Position numbers and translations under genes: made by a program. From Deltaproteobacteria bacterium (GTDB lineage: Bacteria > SAR324 > NAC60-12), in NCBI GenBank assembly GCA_002685535.1, contig NYXK01000109.1, positions 58,272 through 122,271 of the forward strand: a stretch of 64,000 nucleotides of DNA. Direction: 5' to 3'. Within the stretch, counting starts at the first letter, position 1, and every line of letters starts with the position of its first letter. Shown here one piece after another: positions 9,799 through 20,719 of the stretch. Under the pieces are notes generated by a model that had not been told where the DNA came from, made no database searches, and saw only the letters and a program-made list of their open reading frames with translations.

Positions 9799-11753
9799 AT
9801 GGCGGAAAGCACAGCCATGTATCTTTTAGCACAATTGATGGTATTGCCCACACCCTATCTCAATTTATCTGCACAAGCTAACATCCCTTCTGGTGCCTTC
9901 GATAATAACAAACGGGGACCAGGCTCAAGCTCTCATGAATGATCCTGAGGTAACAAGAATAACAAGTCCTTGCTACTCGTCCCAAGCTGATCAAATTATA
10001 GTTTAGCACTTCCCTTGGCAAAGCTTTTGATACCTTTAGCACACTTGCCACGCTTAATCCAAAAGATTTAGAAATACTCTGCGAAAAGACTCAATGTTAT
10101 AAGATACTCAAGATAAGTATTCAGACTTCCTTCTGCCGCTTTCTCTTTTTCTACGCGCCGCCAGCTAACATCTTTCCACCTCGATCCAGACCAAGCCTCG
10201 AATTTGATTAAGCAGACTGAAGGTCAGCACGTCTCCTCTGCTATATCTTACACTGCCAAAGCCCATGCTCATCCGTCAACTATATCGGCACCTTCTCGCC
10301 TGTTACAATATTCGCGTACGCATAATGATTCACATATTCCTCCTCTACCTTTGAATTCAGAGTCTGTGGCAGACGCTCGTACGGGGAAACGCCACACTTC
10401 CCCGGCCCTGCTATCGCCAATATCTGCGACACGCACTGGTCCATCTTCTCCCGCTACCACACTGCCCCACTCTGTCTCTCCTACGGTCAGTGTGCTCTCC
10501 TCGGCGTCGCAGCCAACATCCCCGTTCCCCAGTGAACGAGCTTCTAGCTCCCGAACGACGCCAAGTTCTTCCCTACCTCAGAGTCCCTCCTTTGCAAGCG
10601 CTTCCCCCGATAAAGCAACATCAGTGACATCTACGCAGCGATCCAGCCCTGGCGGTACCTGCCTCGCTGACCCCCCAACGCCACTGTTTTGTAATTCTCG
10701 TGAGGAGAGTGCAGAGCCGGACCCTCAAGACCTCGTCTCTGACCGACGGAGCAACACGCTAGCTCCTGGCCCTTCGATGAAGTACCTCCAAGCTCTTAGC
10801 ATTATGACACCAATGTTTAGCTCAGCCATGAGTCAGACCAAATTGTCTGAAGTTATAAGAACTGGAGATCTATTAGTTCGCGATGATGCCGTCTCGTTCT
10901 TGAGAGATCAACTCCTTCTCTGGACAGGGATGTGGGATCCGTCAGACCTACGGGCACCGTCAAGCGAAGACTCGATTGCGGACCATTTTGTGAAGATATC
11001 ACATAGCATTAGTGTCCTTGAGGGGCGAACACATATAGATCTACGTATGCTACTCCACCGAATTCTCCAGTATCAGTACTACGTGAGGATAGTTGACGAG
11101 ATAGAGAAGTCCAGGATTCAGAAACAGCCCGGAGTTGGAGCTGCTACTTACGCGATAGAGTTCCTCTTACAGCGTTTATATCCTAACGATTGGGGTCTCG
11201 TCGAAAAGAAGGAGAGACGAAAACAACTCTTGCATAGGCAAAACCGCCTTGGTAAGCGGCTAACAAGATTGTCAGGCTATTTTGGGCTCGGCTTCCTCCT
11301 CCTCGCGAGTCAAGAGGCAATGGGACGTATGTAAGTAGCTCCGTATCCAAACCGGTCATCGCCAGCTAACAGTTTAATAGCACCAACATAGAGCTGTCGG
11401 ATAACGAGGTCGTCGCGCTTGTATGCTACGTTACTAATGCCTTTCCCGAACTACCTAGACTTGGTAAGGCTCTAGATAGAGTGGTGAGGCACATGGTCAA
11501 GAACCTCCCCCTAGAGGATATGGAACCTTTCGTGGAAAGTATTCTTCCTGACGTTCAGCACCTCCTAAATAGTCGGCGCGATTTGATGCCTTTATCAACG
11601 TTCGCTCGGTTTGACCAAGAAGCGCACCACGTGGAACTACTTGAGGTTCTCTCCGAGGCGCCACGCCCACATCGGCAAGGCCGGACTCCACGACCACGGT
11701 CAATTGAGGTAGACCTGGTTTCATCGCGCAAACGCCTCAGACTATCATCCTAA
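9799..11753 (+). CDS. Hypothetical Ser/Thr/Pro-rich protein, orphan
   Basis: Not recognised. Five exons (9799-9840, 9923-9949, 10002-10116, 10190-11330, 11381-11753) join in frame to 565 residues. The N-terminal ~65 residues (MAESTAMYLLAQLM, ALMNDPEFSTSLGKAF, LNPKDLEILCEKTQCYKIL) look like a short helical module. A long Ser/Thr/Pro-rich disordered tract follows (~residues 70-250). The C-terminal half has helical blocks (MKYLQALSIMTPMFSSAM; YYVRIVDEIEKSR; ELPRLGKALDRVVRHMV) and ends in a basic RKRLRLSS tail that could act as a nuclear localisation signal. Small exons 1 and 2 are inferred from frame continuity and are the least certain part. It could be accessory cargo with a nuclear role. Confidence 0.6.
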
Positions 11754-12524
11754 GAAACCTGGTCGAATGTTACCAGCAGTAGCTGCTATACGATCCGGCT
11801 TAACCGGGGAGTGAGGAGGTAGCTTAAGCGTTACCTTGTAATCACGTGCTCGACGACCACCGGGGCCTCTTCAGTGAGTCAATGCAAGTTAGTGCATGCC
11901 TTTTACTTTCTCTAGGGACAGACACAATAAATTGCATGATATAAATCAAATCTATGGTCAAGCTTGTACCGTCTTATGTGACTGCGCTTTCATGTGATTC
12001 AGCACGATAATGACCAGGAGAAAGCTTCAACGATCCTAAAAAGTCATGGCAATCTCCCGGGAGGAAAATCCAGAAAACGCTCCAGATATTTCTTTAGCGA
12101 GCGCGCTGCGGAGCGTCTCTTTCAATTCGCCAGCCCTTTGATACTTGTCATTCTGCCTTCCACGTGATGCGTCTTGTCCCAGTGGCTGCCGCGGCCTTTT
12201 CGGGACTGGACGAGAAGGATGGAGCTAGGAACGAAAAGGGCAGAAGTAAAAACGGGCGGGGGATGCTTTTGCTGACACAGAACGTGGCCGAGGATAGGCA
12301 GAGAATAGGACAGAGCAGGGGGCAAAGACAGGGGGCAAAGACAGGGGGCAAAGACAGGGGGCAAAGATAGGGGGCAGATATAGGTCCTCGTGCAAGAGTC
12401 CTGGAAGCGTCAGATCTAGTTCTTATATTAGACAACTTGTGGACCTTGGTCCTGATTCTGCAAAATATACTATTTACCAATTAAATTTATACTCATTCAT
12501 TGAATCTTCAAAAGGTTTCTAACA
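11754..12524. other. Intergenic, with 13-bp minisatellite
   Basis: Holds array 3 of the 13-bp minisatellite (12317-12380), about 145 bp before the next start codon. Otherwise nothing recognised. Confidence 0.6.
12317..12380. repeat. 13-bp minisatellite, array 3
   Basis: About five units of AGGGGGCAAAGAC, 13 bp period, with the last unit degenerate. G-rich on the plus strand, like array 2. Confidence 0.95.
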
Positions 12525-12896
12525 ATGGCGCCGAGAATTCAAGTCCCCCCTAACACATTACGGATGACATGTCCCGAATCACGTCGACGCCGCTTTACAA
12601 CAAAGGAGAACGAGGAGAGAATCCTCCTAGCAAGCGAAGATCGGGAAGCAAAGCGTGAACTTCGATATCGTCGAAGACAAGGCAAATCAGCGGAGAGTCA
12701 CTTCTCCAAAGAAGTAGAGAAGGCCAAGGAGGAACTGGAGCTGAAGGAGGGTTTCTTAAAGAAGCTTGCAAGAGAGGAGAACACTTTAAAAGGGTTTTCA
12801 GGAGAGAATAGTAAGGGAAATATGAGAGACGCAGAGCCGAACGTTCAAAAGGCGAAGGGCGAGACTACGGAGGCTTTGAGATACGTAGTTCCATGA
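12525..12896 (+). CDS. Small basic helical protein, hypothetical
   Basis: Intronless 123-residue frame with a good start context (AACAATGG). Lys/Arg/Glu make up much of it, with heptad-like spacing across residues ~65-95 (SKEVEKAKEELELKEGFLKK), so a coiled coil is likely. No family is recognised. It lies between the minisatellite array and the 72-bp array, upstream of DUF3723 on the same strand. Confidence 0.5.
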   Translation: MAPRIQVPPNTLRMTCPESRRRRFTTKENEERILLASEDREAKRELRYRRRQGKSAESHFSKEVEKAKEELELKEGFLKKLAREENTLKGFSGENSKGNMRDAEPNVQKAKGETTEALRYVVP

Positions 12897-13365
12897 TCTA
12901 AGAAGAGATATGAAGGTTTACTATAAAGCTTTACTCCTCGCCGTAATAATTCCCGATGAGCAGACGCTTGCGTTGACAAAGGAGCAAAACTCCACAAACC
13001 GGCGCATACAAATACTCCCTAACGGCGTCTCAGATGCGCGTGCTGGGCTAGTTGACAGACGCTGGCGTTGTGAAGGGAGCGGAAACTGTCTCCCTCACGC
13101 TGGCGCATCGATTGCACTAGCGCTTGACAGACGCTGGCGTTGAGAAGGGAGCGAAAACTGGCTCCCTCACGCTGACGCATCGATTGCGCTACCGCTTGAC
13201 AGACGCTGGCGTTGTGAAGGGAGCGAAAACTGGCTCCCTCACGCTGACGCATCGATTGCGCTAGCGCTTGACAGACGCTGGCGTTGAGATGGAGCAAAAT
13301 CTGGCTCCTTGGCGCTGGCGCTCGCACGATTCAAAAGTCAATGAAATTCCGGGGCAAGTACCTGC
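12897..13365. other. Intergenic, mostly 72-bp tandem array
   Basis: Nearly all of this spacer is the 72-bp array described separately, plus a decayed related unit at about 12960-13050. Confidence 0.7.
13052..13322. repeat. 72-bp tandem repeat array, DUF3723 leader
   Basis: Units begin TTGACAGACGCTGGCGTTG at 13052, 13124, 13196 and 13268, exactly 72 bp apart; the fourth is partial. Each complete unit contains a small inverted repeat (GGGAGC ... GCTCCC, weaker in unit 1) and a GCATCGATTGCGCTAGCGC-like end. Within the units, variation is a few substitutions. The array ends about 45 bp before the ATG of the DUF3723 gene, so it may lie in its promoter or leader. Confidence 0.95.
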
Positions 13366-16284
13366 ATGTTTCGAATTTCACAGATCAAAATGAGACAGAG
13401 CAAGGTCGACACTTGGGAGAGGACAGTTCTCAACGATAGGAACTCGAATTATCTAGGAACGGCATGTGTTGACCTGGAGGAACTCGAATTTTCCTCGGAA
13501 TTTGTGCGAGAAAAAAATGAGAAGATCGTTGAGTCATTAAAAGGGAAGTTCAAAAAAGAAGGCTGCTATCGTCTCGAGCCTCGAAACCGGGTGCCTGCCC
13601 TTATTGAACCGTTCGATTTCTTAACCGTTCTTGATTTGTCAAAACTGACGCCTGACAATTTGCTAGAAAATCCTGAGGAGACACCGCCGCGATTGAAACT
13701 TCCCCTGGACCTCCGCCTTTCGTGCCTACACGGTCGGCAGCGCATTGAGGCCGCAAAGGCCGTCCTTCGAAAGCCGAAAGATCGCTGGTGGACTATAGAT
13801 CTCTATACTGATGGTAAGTCATAGAACTCCTAGTCAACACGGGCAATTAATTTATTTCGCTGTAGACTCAGATCCTATCTGGCAGAGAGAGCTAGCAGAA
13901 GAATATGCCAACTCAACGAACTTCTCTGACGGCGAAATTTACCGTAAGATTTATCAGTATATCTTGGAGCAAGACAAGCTCGCGGAAAAGAAGTGGTGGG
14001 CTCGTCTCACGAAGAAGAAGAGCGAATTTTTGAACCGCTTCTTTAAGCATAAACGTTTTCCCGCGGCATTTAATGCACTTACAGATATACCTGGAATCTG
14101 GGACGGCCTAAATATCGGTGTTCTAGATAAAATGATGGCCTTGAAGTGCGATGAGGTAAGTAATCAAGGGGTTTATGGTAGACATCGCTCTGACTTCCCT
14201 TAGGAAATTATACACTACCTTGAGGAACATATCTTACAAATATGGTCTTACATATTTGGAGACGACCAAGAACTTATGAAGCTAGCCGATCGGGAGTCAG
14301 TCAAATTGGTGGAACTAAAAGCTCCAGGGCTATCACGAGGAGATCTTGAGCTCTTGCGGGGGCCAATGCAGAATAAAAAGCTTTTCCCTTTGATTCGTGC
14401 CCAGAACCAGCGGGAAATGATCTGGACGCGCTTGAGTAGCATCGAAGATCCAATCCCTACAATCCATACTCTATTCGAGGACGTGAAGTATCTCAGACCA
14501 TTGCAGAGAGCGATAAGAAAGCTTTTACCATCGGACTTCAAAGGAACAATTCGCAAAGCCTTAAGGCGGGCCTTCACCGGAACTCACCAAGAAGGGGGTG
14601 TGTTTAAGGTCCAGACCGGGGCGCAGAAGTTTACTTTTTGTACTGGAAGTGTGGAAGACCAGGTATGGTATGGGATCCTGCACCTTTGGCTCTACGCCAT
14701 GCGACATTTCGATAGACTAGTGGGAGAATGTCCAAAGAAAGAAGAAAAGCAAGCCCTTCCCGCACCTCAAAAGCCTAGTTCGCTGCTTTGGCATAAATTC
14801 GGGCTTCTGGCGGACACCCTAGGGTTTGCTACGAAAGAGATTAAGATTTTAAAACAGAAGAATCCGGACGCTGAAGTGGCATATGCGGCGTTGTTAGAGG
14901 CTCGGGACCCTGATTACTTCACTTATGATGAGAGTTTCGTTCTGCGACACCTCAGAAGAATGAAACGGATGTTTGACACTGCAATCGAGAAGCCAGATCC
15001 AGGTGGCCAACCTACTCTCCTTGTTGACGGTCCTGGCGAGGCAGTTTCCCGACGATGCGGTCGTATTTTCGAGAACGCGCACTCACGCACCCGGAAATAT
15101 CTGTTCTTGCGATCCATTTATGAACCGACTATTGGTGAAGGGGATGGGATATCTTCATTTTTTGTCCGAAGGTCAGTCTTCTTTGCATTCTTTGGGAGAC
15201 CTCCCAAGAATTCTCTGTTTGAACAGCAGGGAGGAAATCCGCCATCACCAGATTTAGAAGACGTTATGCAGGTAGATTATGATCATGCAACTACTTCTTC
15301 TGATAGGAGCACAAGTTCTTCTCCAAAATCTACCACCTCCGAAGATTCCGCGAGTACTTCTGCGATATCTGAAGATACCACAAGCGCTGTGCAGACTCCC
15401 GTGCCACCCGGCACCACACAAGCCGACCCAGCGGAAGGACCAAGTCAACTCACTTGGGATATGAATCCCCTGGTTCAAGAGAGTCATATGATAGCTCAAC
15501 CTCAAGCTTCAGAGAGCCAGATGATGGTAGGTCCTCAGATGCCAGAGAATCAAATAATAGTTCGACCTCAGACGCCCGAGAATCAAATAATAGTTCGACC
15601 TCAGACCCCGGAGAATCAAATAATAGTTCGACCTCAGACCCCGGAGAATCAAATAATAGTTCGACCTCAGACCCCAGAGAATCAAATAATTCGGCCTCAG
15701 ACCCCGGAAAATCAGATGGTACTTCACCAGACTCCCGAGAGTCAGATGATAACACCGATAGAACCTCCGTCTAGGGCAAGAATGCGACTAACACGCGAGG
15801 AGGAAGAACCACCTGCGGACGTTTTTTTACGCGGGAAAAGGCGTAAGTTAAGACAGAATGAGGATATTAACGCTTCAGAGCATATGGTAATTATAATGCC
15901 CCTCTTTAGAGTCATGCTAATAGCTAGTAGGAGGGCGAGCATACACGGAACCAATACAGCAATACCAAAGATAGGGTATCCTTCGTACTTCGTCAGCCGG
16001 GTGGCCAGCTAATCTCAATGAAATTGAACTGCACACGTACTGAAGCTGAAGACATAGCTAGGAAATTTGTCGCGGCACGTATAAACCTATTTAATCAAAG
16101 TGATAGTGGCCTAACCGTAGGTAATTGTTTCGATGCAGTTCTACTCGATCCCGACAGATGTGTTTATCTGCGACAGCCACCGGAATTAAGTCAATACCAA
16201 GTTGAATTATCGGATGCATCTGTCCGATTTCGAAGCGCTATGGGGGAAGTCCAGACAATAGAGGAAATAGATGAAGAGCTGTGA
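13366..16284 (+). CDS. DUF3723 family protein (Starship-associated family)
   Basis: Function unknown; the family is recurrent cargo of Starship elements. Exons 13366-13813, 13866-14155, 14204-~15886 and ~15997-16284 give about 902 residues. The family core is visible: LSCLHGRQRIEAAKAVL followed by RWWTIDLYTD, where the first intron falls; then ELAEEYANSTNFSDGEIYRKI and a long helical region with WYGILHLWLYAMRHF. A disordered tract carries five copies of an 11-residue unit (QTPENQIIVRP; 33 bp). The last exon (TRTEAEDIARKFVAARINLFN ... NCFDAVLLDPD) matches the usual C-terminal segment. The third intron is the least certain junction: the GT donor could be at 15843 or 15887. Transcribed away from the 72-bp array. 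Confidence 0.75.
15545..15712 (+). repeat. 33-bp tandem repeats inside the DUF3723 gene
   Basis: Five copies of a 33-bp unit with CAAATAAT(AGT)TCG at 15551, 15584, 15617, 15650 and 15683 encode QTPENQIIVRP; the last is shortened. Flanking sequence encodes diverged copies (PQMPEN, HQTPES). Confidence 0.9.
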
Positions 16285-17607
16285 ATCTGAACCCGTTAGT
16301 AGGGCCTTGTTTCCGAATGTATCAAAGGCATAGAACTTTCCGAATCTGAGCGTCTCTCTAACTTTGGACGAAATTGCCTGGTAAATATATGTAGATATAA
16401 CAGTGGATTCGCAATTTACTACAACATGCAATATGAACTGACTAGAGAATCTGTTATTAGCTCCTGACTCCAAATCCCCAACAACCAACTACGATCGTGT
16501 GGAGACCACGCACGAAATAAGGGATCTTCCATCGCAGTTAAGCAACCTACGGAGAGGCTAGAAGCAGTCAAGAATCTGCCGCGAACCAGCTCACAGCGAT
16601 GCTGCATACAGCAGAATTAGAAAACCAGTACCTAAAGAGGGATATTCAAAAATGGCCAGAAGATTTCAGAGTGAGCACTGCAAATTCCCACCAAATTGTG
16701 AATGAGGCGACTTTGGTATTAGAAAAGTTAAAATCTTCACTAAGTTACTCTCTATTTGGATGTAATTCTTCAAGATTAAGAAACCTGGCAACTTCACTGC
16801 ACTGCTGAGTAGCATGAGTTCGCTTAAATCGGCGCTCATATCTACGGAGATAAATTGACCGTCTACTAGACATAAGCATATCTCATTGGCTATACACACG
16901 ATCTCGCCTAAGAGACGGGGTGCAGAGACAGGGCGCACAAGGTGGTGCGGAAAGCCAATGTCCAATAGTCCCTGATCTGAACCCAACCACCTCATCCAGC
17001 TCCCTTGCCTAATTCTAATTATATCCGGGATCGACGAGGAGCCGCATCGGGTCCCTCACTACTCGATCACGTGATCAAGGGGACTGGAATGGCTTTTCGT
17101 CGCAAAGAGCAGGGAACTTTTCGTGCCGTGCTGAATGGCAAGCAGCTATTGGATATGACCTTGACTTGCATGACAAGGGTCGATGGGAATCTCATGCATA
17201 GCACATTGGTCTCTTAAGGAAATTTCTCTCAAGACTTTTCTCTTCTTAGGGAGAATTCTGAGCCATATCTCAAGATACTTATCTTCAGCAAAATAGGTGG
17301 GATTTGTGAAATCTCATCCGCATTCAACTTCTTCCAGCTGCGTTCTTTGAAACTAGTCTTTCACAAATGGAGACATGCTCGCGTACGGCGGGCGGGAACC
17401 ATTTGTCTCCTTAAAGAAGGGAGGATCGCTAAGGACAGGCTAACCTTCGAAAACATGCAGGCTGAAGATAAAGTGATTTTAGAATCACTGGTCAAGGCAA
17501 CCCTGTAAATACTAAATAGATGTTATTGCCTGAAATTTGATTACACCGTATTAAAAACCGCCGTCTCCATGTCAAAGTTAACAATCACCTCCCAATGCCT
17601 CCACCGC
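16285..17607. other. Intergenic, nothing convincing
   Basis: Short frames at 16599-16808 and 17005-17217 have no start context, introns or recognisable motifs. No repeats seen. Confidence 0.5.
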
Positions 17608-18866
17608 TCACTCCGTTTGGACAATAATCGTATCTCCGTCTATTGCCTTTGCAGCTTTCCTTCCCCTTACCTTTCGATATTGCTGCTGCACGCCTCCATC
17701 TTGTTGGCTCTCAAATCTCGGTCGTTTCCGAGTATTTGGCGACGGAATAGTTTCCGGAGAGGCCACCGGAGACTCTGCAGCCGATGCTCCACTCTCAGCC
17801 GTCAGGTGCATATTTTCGAGTTCCTAGAACTATTTTTTAGTAGCCGTGATTAAAGTTCCTACATGGCGCTTACCTTTTCCTTCTCAGGTTCTGCAACCCT
17901 TTCTACGACAACTATTGCTCGACCTTCAACGGCAGCGAACGCGTCACGGTGCTCCTGGATCAAGTGTGAATTCTCCTTCTCGAGTTCAGCGATTCTTTTC
18001 TCCGCTGCTTCCTCAGCTGTAGCCAATGCGTCTCGGTCCTGGATCAAGTGTGAATTCTCCTTATCGAGTTCAGCGATTCTTTTCTCCGCTGCCTCCTCAG
18101 CTGTAGCCAATGCGTCTCGGTGCTCCCGGATCGAGTCTACCTTCTTCTCCAGCTCTATAATCTTTTCCCCTGAGCTCAGTCGTTCATACAAATGCTGCTC
18201 CTCAAGCTCAATGATCCTCTTATTGGCAATTGCTGCACGATCCTCAGCCGCAACCAACGCGTCTCGATGCTCCCGAATCAAATCTTCCTTCTCCTTGCGT
18301 AGCTCGTCCAGATTTTGCTGGGCGGTATCAAGTTGGCCATGAGCTTTCCTTAGGTCGCTTTGATGTTCTCCCTTCATCTCTCGCATCTCATTGAGCTCCC
18401 GTTCAGCAGCAGTAAGCATACCATGAGCTTGGGCTAGGGCGGTTTGGTGTTCTCTCGACTCCCATTGATTCATGGCCTGGAGCTCTCTCTTATATTGTTG
18501 GACGCTCAGATCATAACATTGACTAGCCTCGTCAAGCTGAGCCCTAAGGGAGTTGTGATTTCGACTCATATTCTCGAGATCGGTACTAGTCTTCTTGTGC
18601 TCTGTTTCTAGATCTGTGTATGCTTTGGACCAATCTTCCAGCTGTCGCTGATAAGTCGTACAAGTGCGGGTTAAACTCGTAATAGTCTCGCGATTGGAAG
18701 ACAATATATTTAAGGATTCGCTGATTGCGGAATTTGCACCATAGAGGCGTTGGTCAATAGTGAGGGTGTCTTGGTTGACTGGATGCGGCTGCAGTCTTGT
18801 GCCATTGCCAGAAATTGGTTGATATGGTTGGCCTTTATGTAGCTGAGGCCGTGGTTCAGAAGACAT
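17608..18866 (-). CDS. Coiled-coil protein with SIM-like C-terminus
   Basis: Two exons (18866-17874, 17823-17608) join to 402 residues. After a short Pro/Gln-rich head, residues ~60-335 are an almost continuous coiled coil containing internal repeats of the type REHRDALATAEEAAEKRIAEL. The tail carries basic NTRKRPRF and RKVRGRK patches and ends DGDTIIVQTE. The acidic DTIIV end resembles a SUMO-interacting motif, and the same end occurs in the coiled-coil gene at 45.9 kb (EDTIVVCS). The start used is the ATG giving MSSEPRPQ, because the longer frame lacks an ATG. Function unknown; probably a nuclear scaffold. Confidence 0.7.
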
Positions 18867-20719
18867 GATTCCAGATGAATTTGGATTTTCTGGAGGACGG
18901 ATGTAAGGATGAAAATAAGATAGATGTGGCACGGCTGAGGTGACGGTGAAGTGATTGATCTGGACTAACTGGCTTGTTGCCGTTCTGGTCGATGTTTGGC
19001 TTGGATTGAAGACTTCTCGGTGGGCAACAATGATCCTTTATACACCGTCTCAGTGACTAACTTATTCCTTGAAGTTGGGATGCTCGCAATCTGATTATTT
19101 TGCGTTTTGAGAAGAGGTGGAGTGTGGCAAACCACTAAAAGAGGAGCCCTCAAGGTAGCCTTGCTTTAGCGTCTGGCTCAAACAGTGCTGAGGCCCAATT
19201 CTTAAAATAACTTGGGTAATCCCTAGTGATCCTTCTTCCTTGAATGTACAGGGACCCACAATCGGTCCCCTGGAAAGAGCATAATCGGGCCCCATCATGC
19301 TCGGTGAGGTTCCAGATATTCTTCCATTGACTCGTGAATGTGAAAAAATAACCAAATCAAAGATTGCTCATCATGCTCTTAGAATAGACGCTTGTATTAA
19401 GTGTTGACATGAGCACCAACCTTCTACATTCTAAAAAAAGCGATTACAGGCTTGATTATGGGCAGACGCAAGGTAGAGCTGTGATTGGAACATATCCTGG
19501 TACCGAAGCACCACATGAGAGTGCTCTGCCTTGTAAGGTATACTAGGGAACCGGTGTAGATCTGCATTTAGGTCTCGATAGGGTCGAAATTCATGCAACG
19601 ACGATACTTACACCGAGAACGGATCCTTGGAAATTTTAGCACGGCTTGTGCTTCTAACTCACCTTGTGGCAAGATTGTGTGGGAGGAGAAGTCAACTATA
19701 GTCCACTCATGGATCGGCTGGTCGGCGCTGCTCCTCCGGGATATTGAAATTCATGCTGAACCAAGAGCGACTATTGTATGGTCGATTGGCCTAATTGTGG
19801 ATATATCTCAAAGGTGGTTCTCGTATCAAGGCCTGACATGCCGTTCAGGGAAATTCATGCAAATAATGGCCAGGTCTCTGGTGAACCATGTGCTGCCGAG
19901 GACCCAGAATATTTGTGATTCCCCGAAGTCAAGGCGAAAACTGAGCACCAAGGCTCTCCTTGGTGAGATTTTACCGTCGCATAATGATTTTCCGGGAAGT
20001 GGTTGCGGTTGCGCCTTGGAGGATTAACCAGCAAATGTTCAGACCTGATCCTGAGCCTAACCGCTGAGGTTATCGGTGAAATACGATGATGCTTCACCCA
20101 TTCAGCGTAGTCTATGCGTTGATCGTCATGTTCGGGACGCACAGCAGCCGCCGTTGTACAATCCCTGTGTCAGCGCATTCTGTCTTGGGCATGATTATCT
20201 ACTCGAAGACTAGGGCTATATGCTAAATACTCGTGGCACACCTCTGCCGTCACGTGGATCTCCGCGGCTACGGTGCTTTCGAGTTGGCATGAGGCTGGAA
20301 TTGTGGCTCTGAAGATCACATAACTGAGTTGTCCTTCATGCCTGCGAAGCCGGCTTAAATGAACGTATTGTTTGTCCGGGACAAGGCCAAGAGTGACTAT
20401 GCAGCATTCGTTATGCTTTTGATACTCAGGTTCCTATTTATACTTCTGAAATAATACACGCAATCAGCGGCGACTGGGCAACTTAATTTTTGACGTTTGT
20501 TGTTGGGTTAGGTTTTCTGCCACTTTAACGTTAAAAAGGCGGTAAGTCACACGAGTACCAGGAGGGGGAGGAGGGGCTCCACCGAGCCTGATCGGCTGAG
20601 TCAGCATTTGATAATTTCCGACGCGACCTCTGGACCACTTCTCCTCTTACAGGTTCAGCATCAATCTCAGCAACCCGTCCAAAGCGCATCTCGTTTCTAT
20701 CTTTTCTTTGAGATTCACG
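18867..20719. other. 1.85-kb gene-poor stretch
   Basis: Contains a 144-codon open frame on the plus strand (19593-20027) without recognisable motifs or intron structure, judged non-coding. The last 200 bp should contain the promoter of the JmjC-SET gene. Confidence 0.5.

Noticed and set aside
13052..13322. 72-bp array as a CRISPR array
   Set aside because: Units are head-to-tail without unique spacers, and the genome is eukaryotic.
15450..15774. Repeat-rich frames on both strands inside the DUF3723 gene
   Set aside because: Produced by the 33-bp repeat in all frames; the plus frame continues the DUF3723 protein.
19593..20027. 144-codon frame before the JmjC-SET gene
   Set aside because: No recognisable motif or similarity to other genes here; composition looks random.
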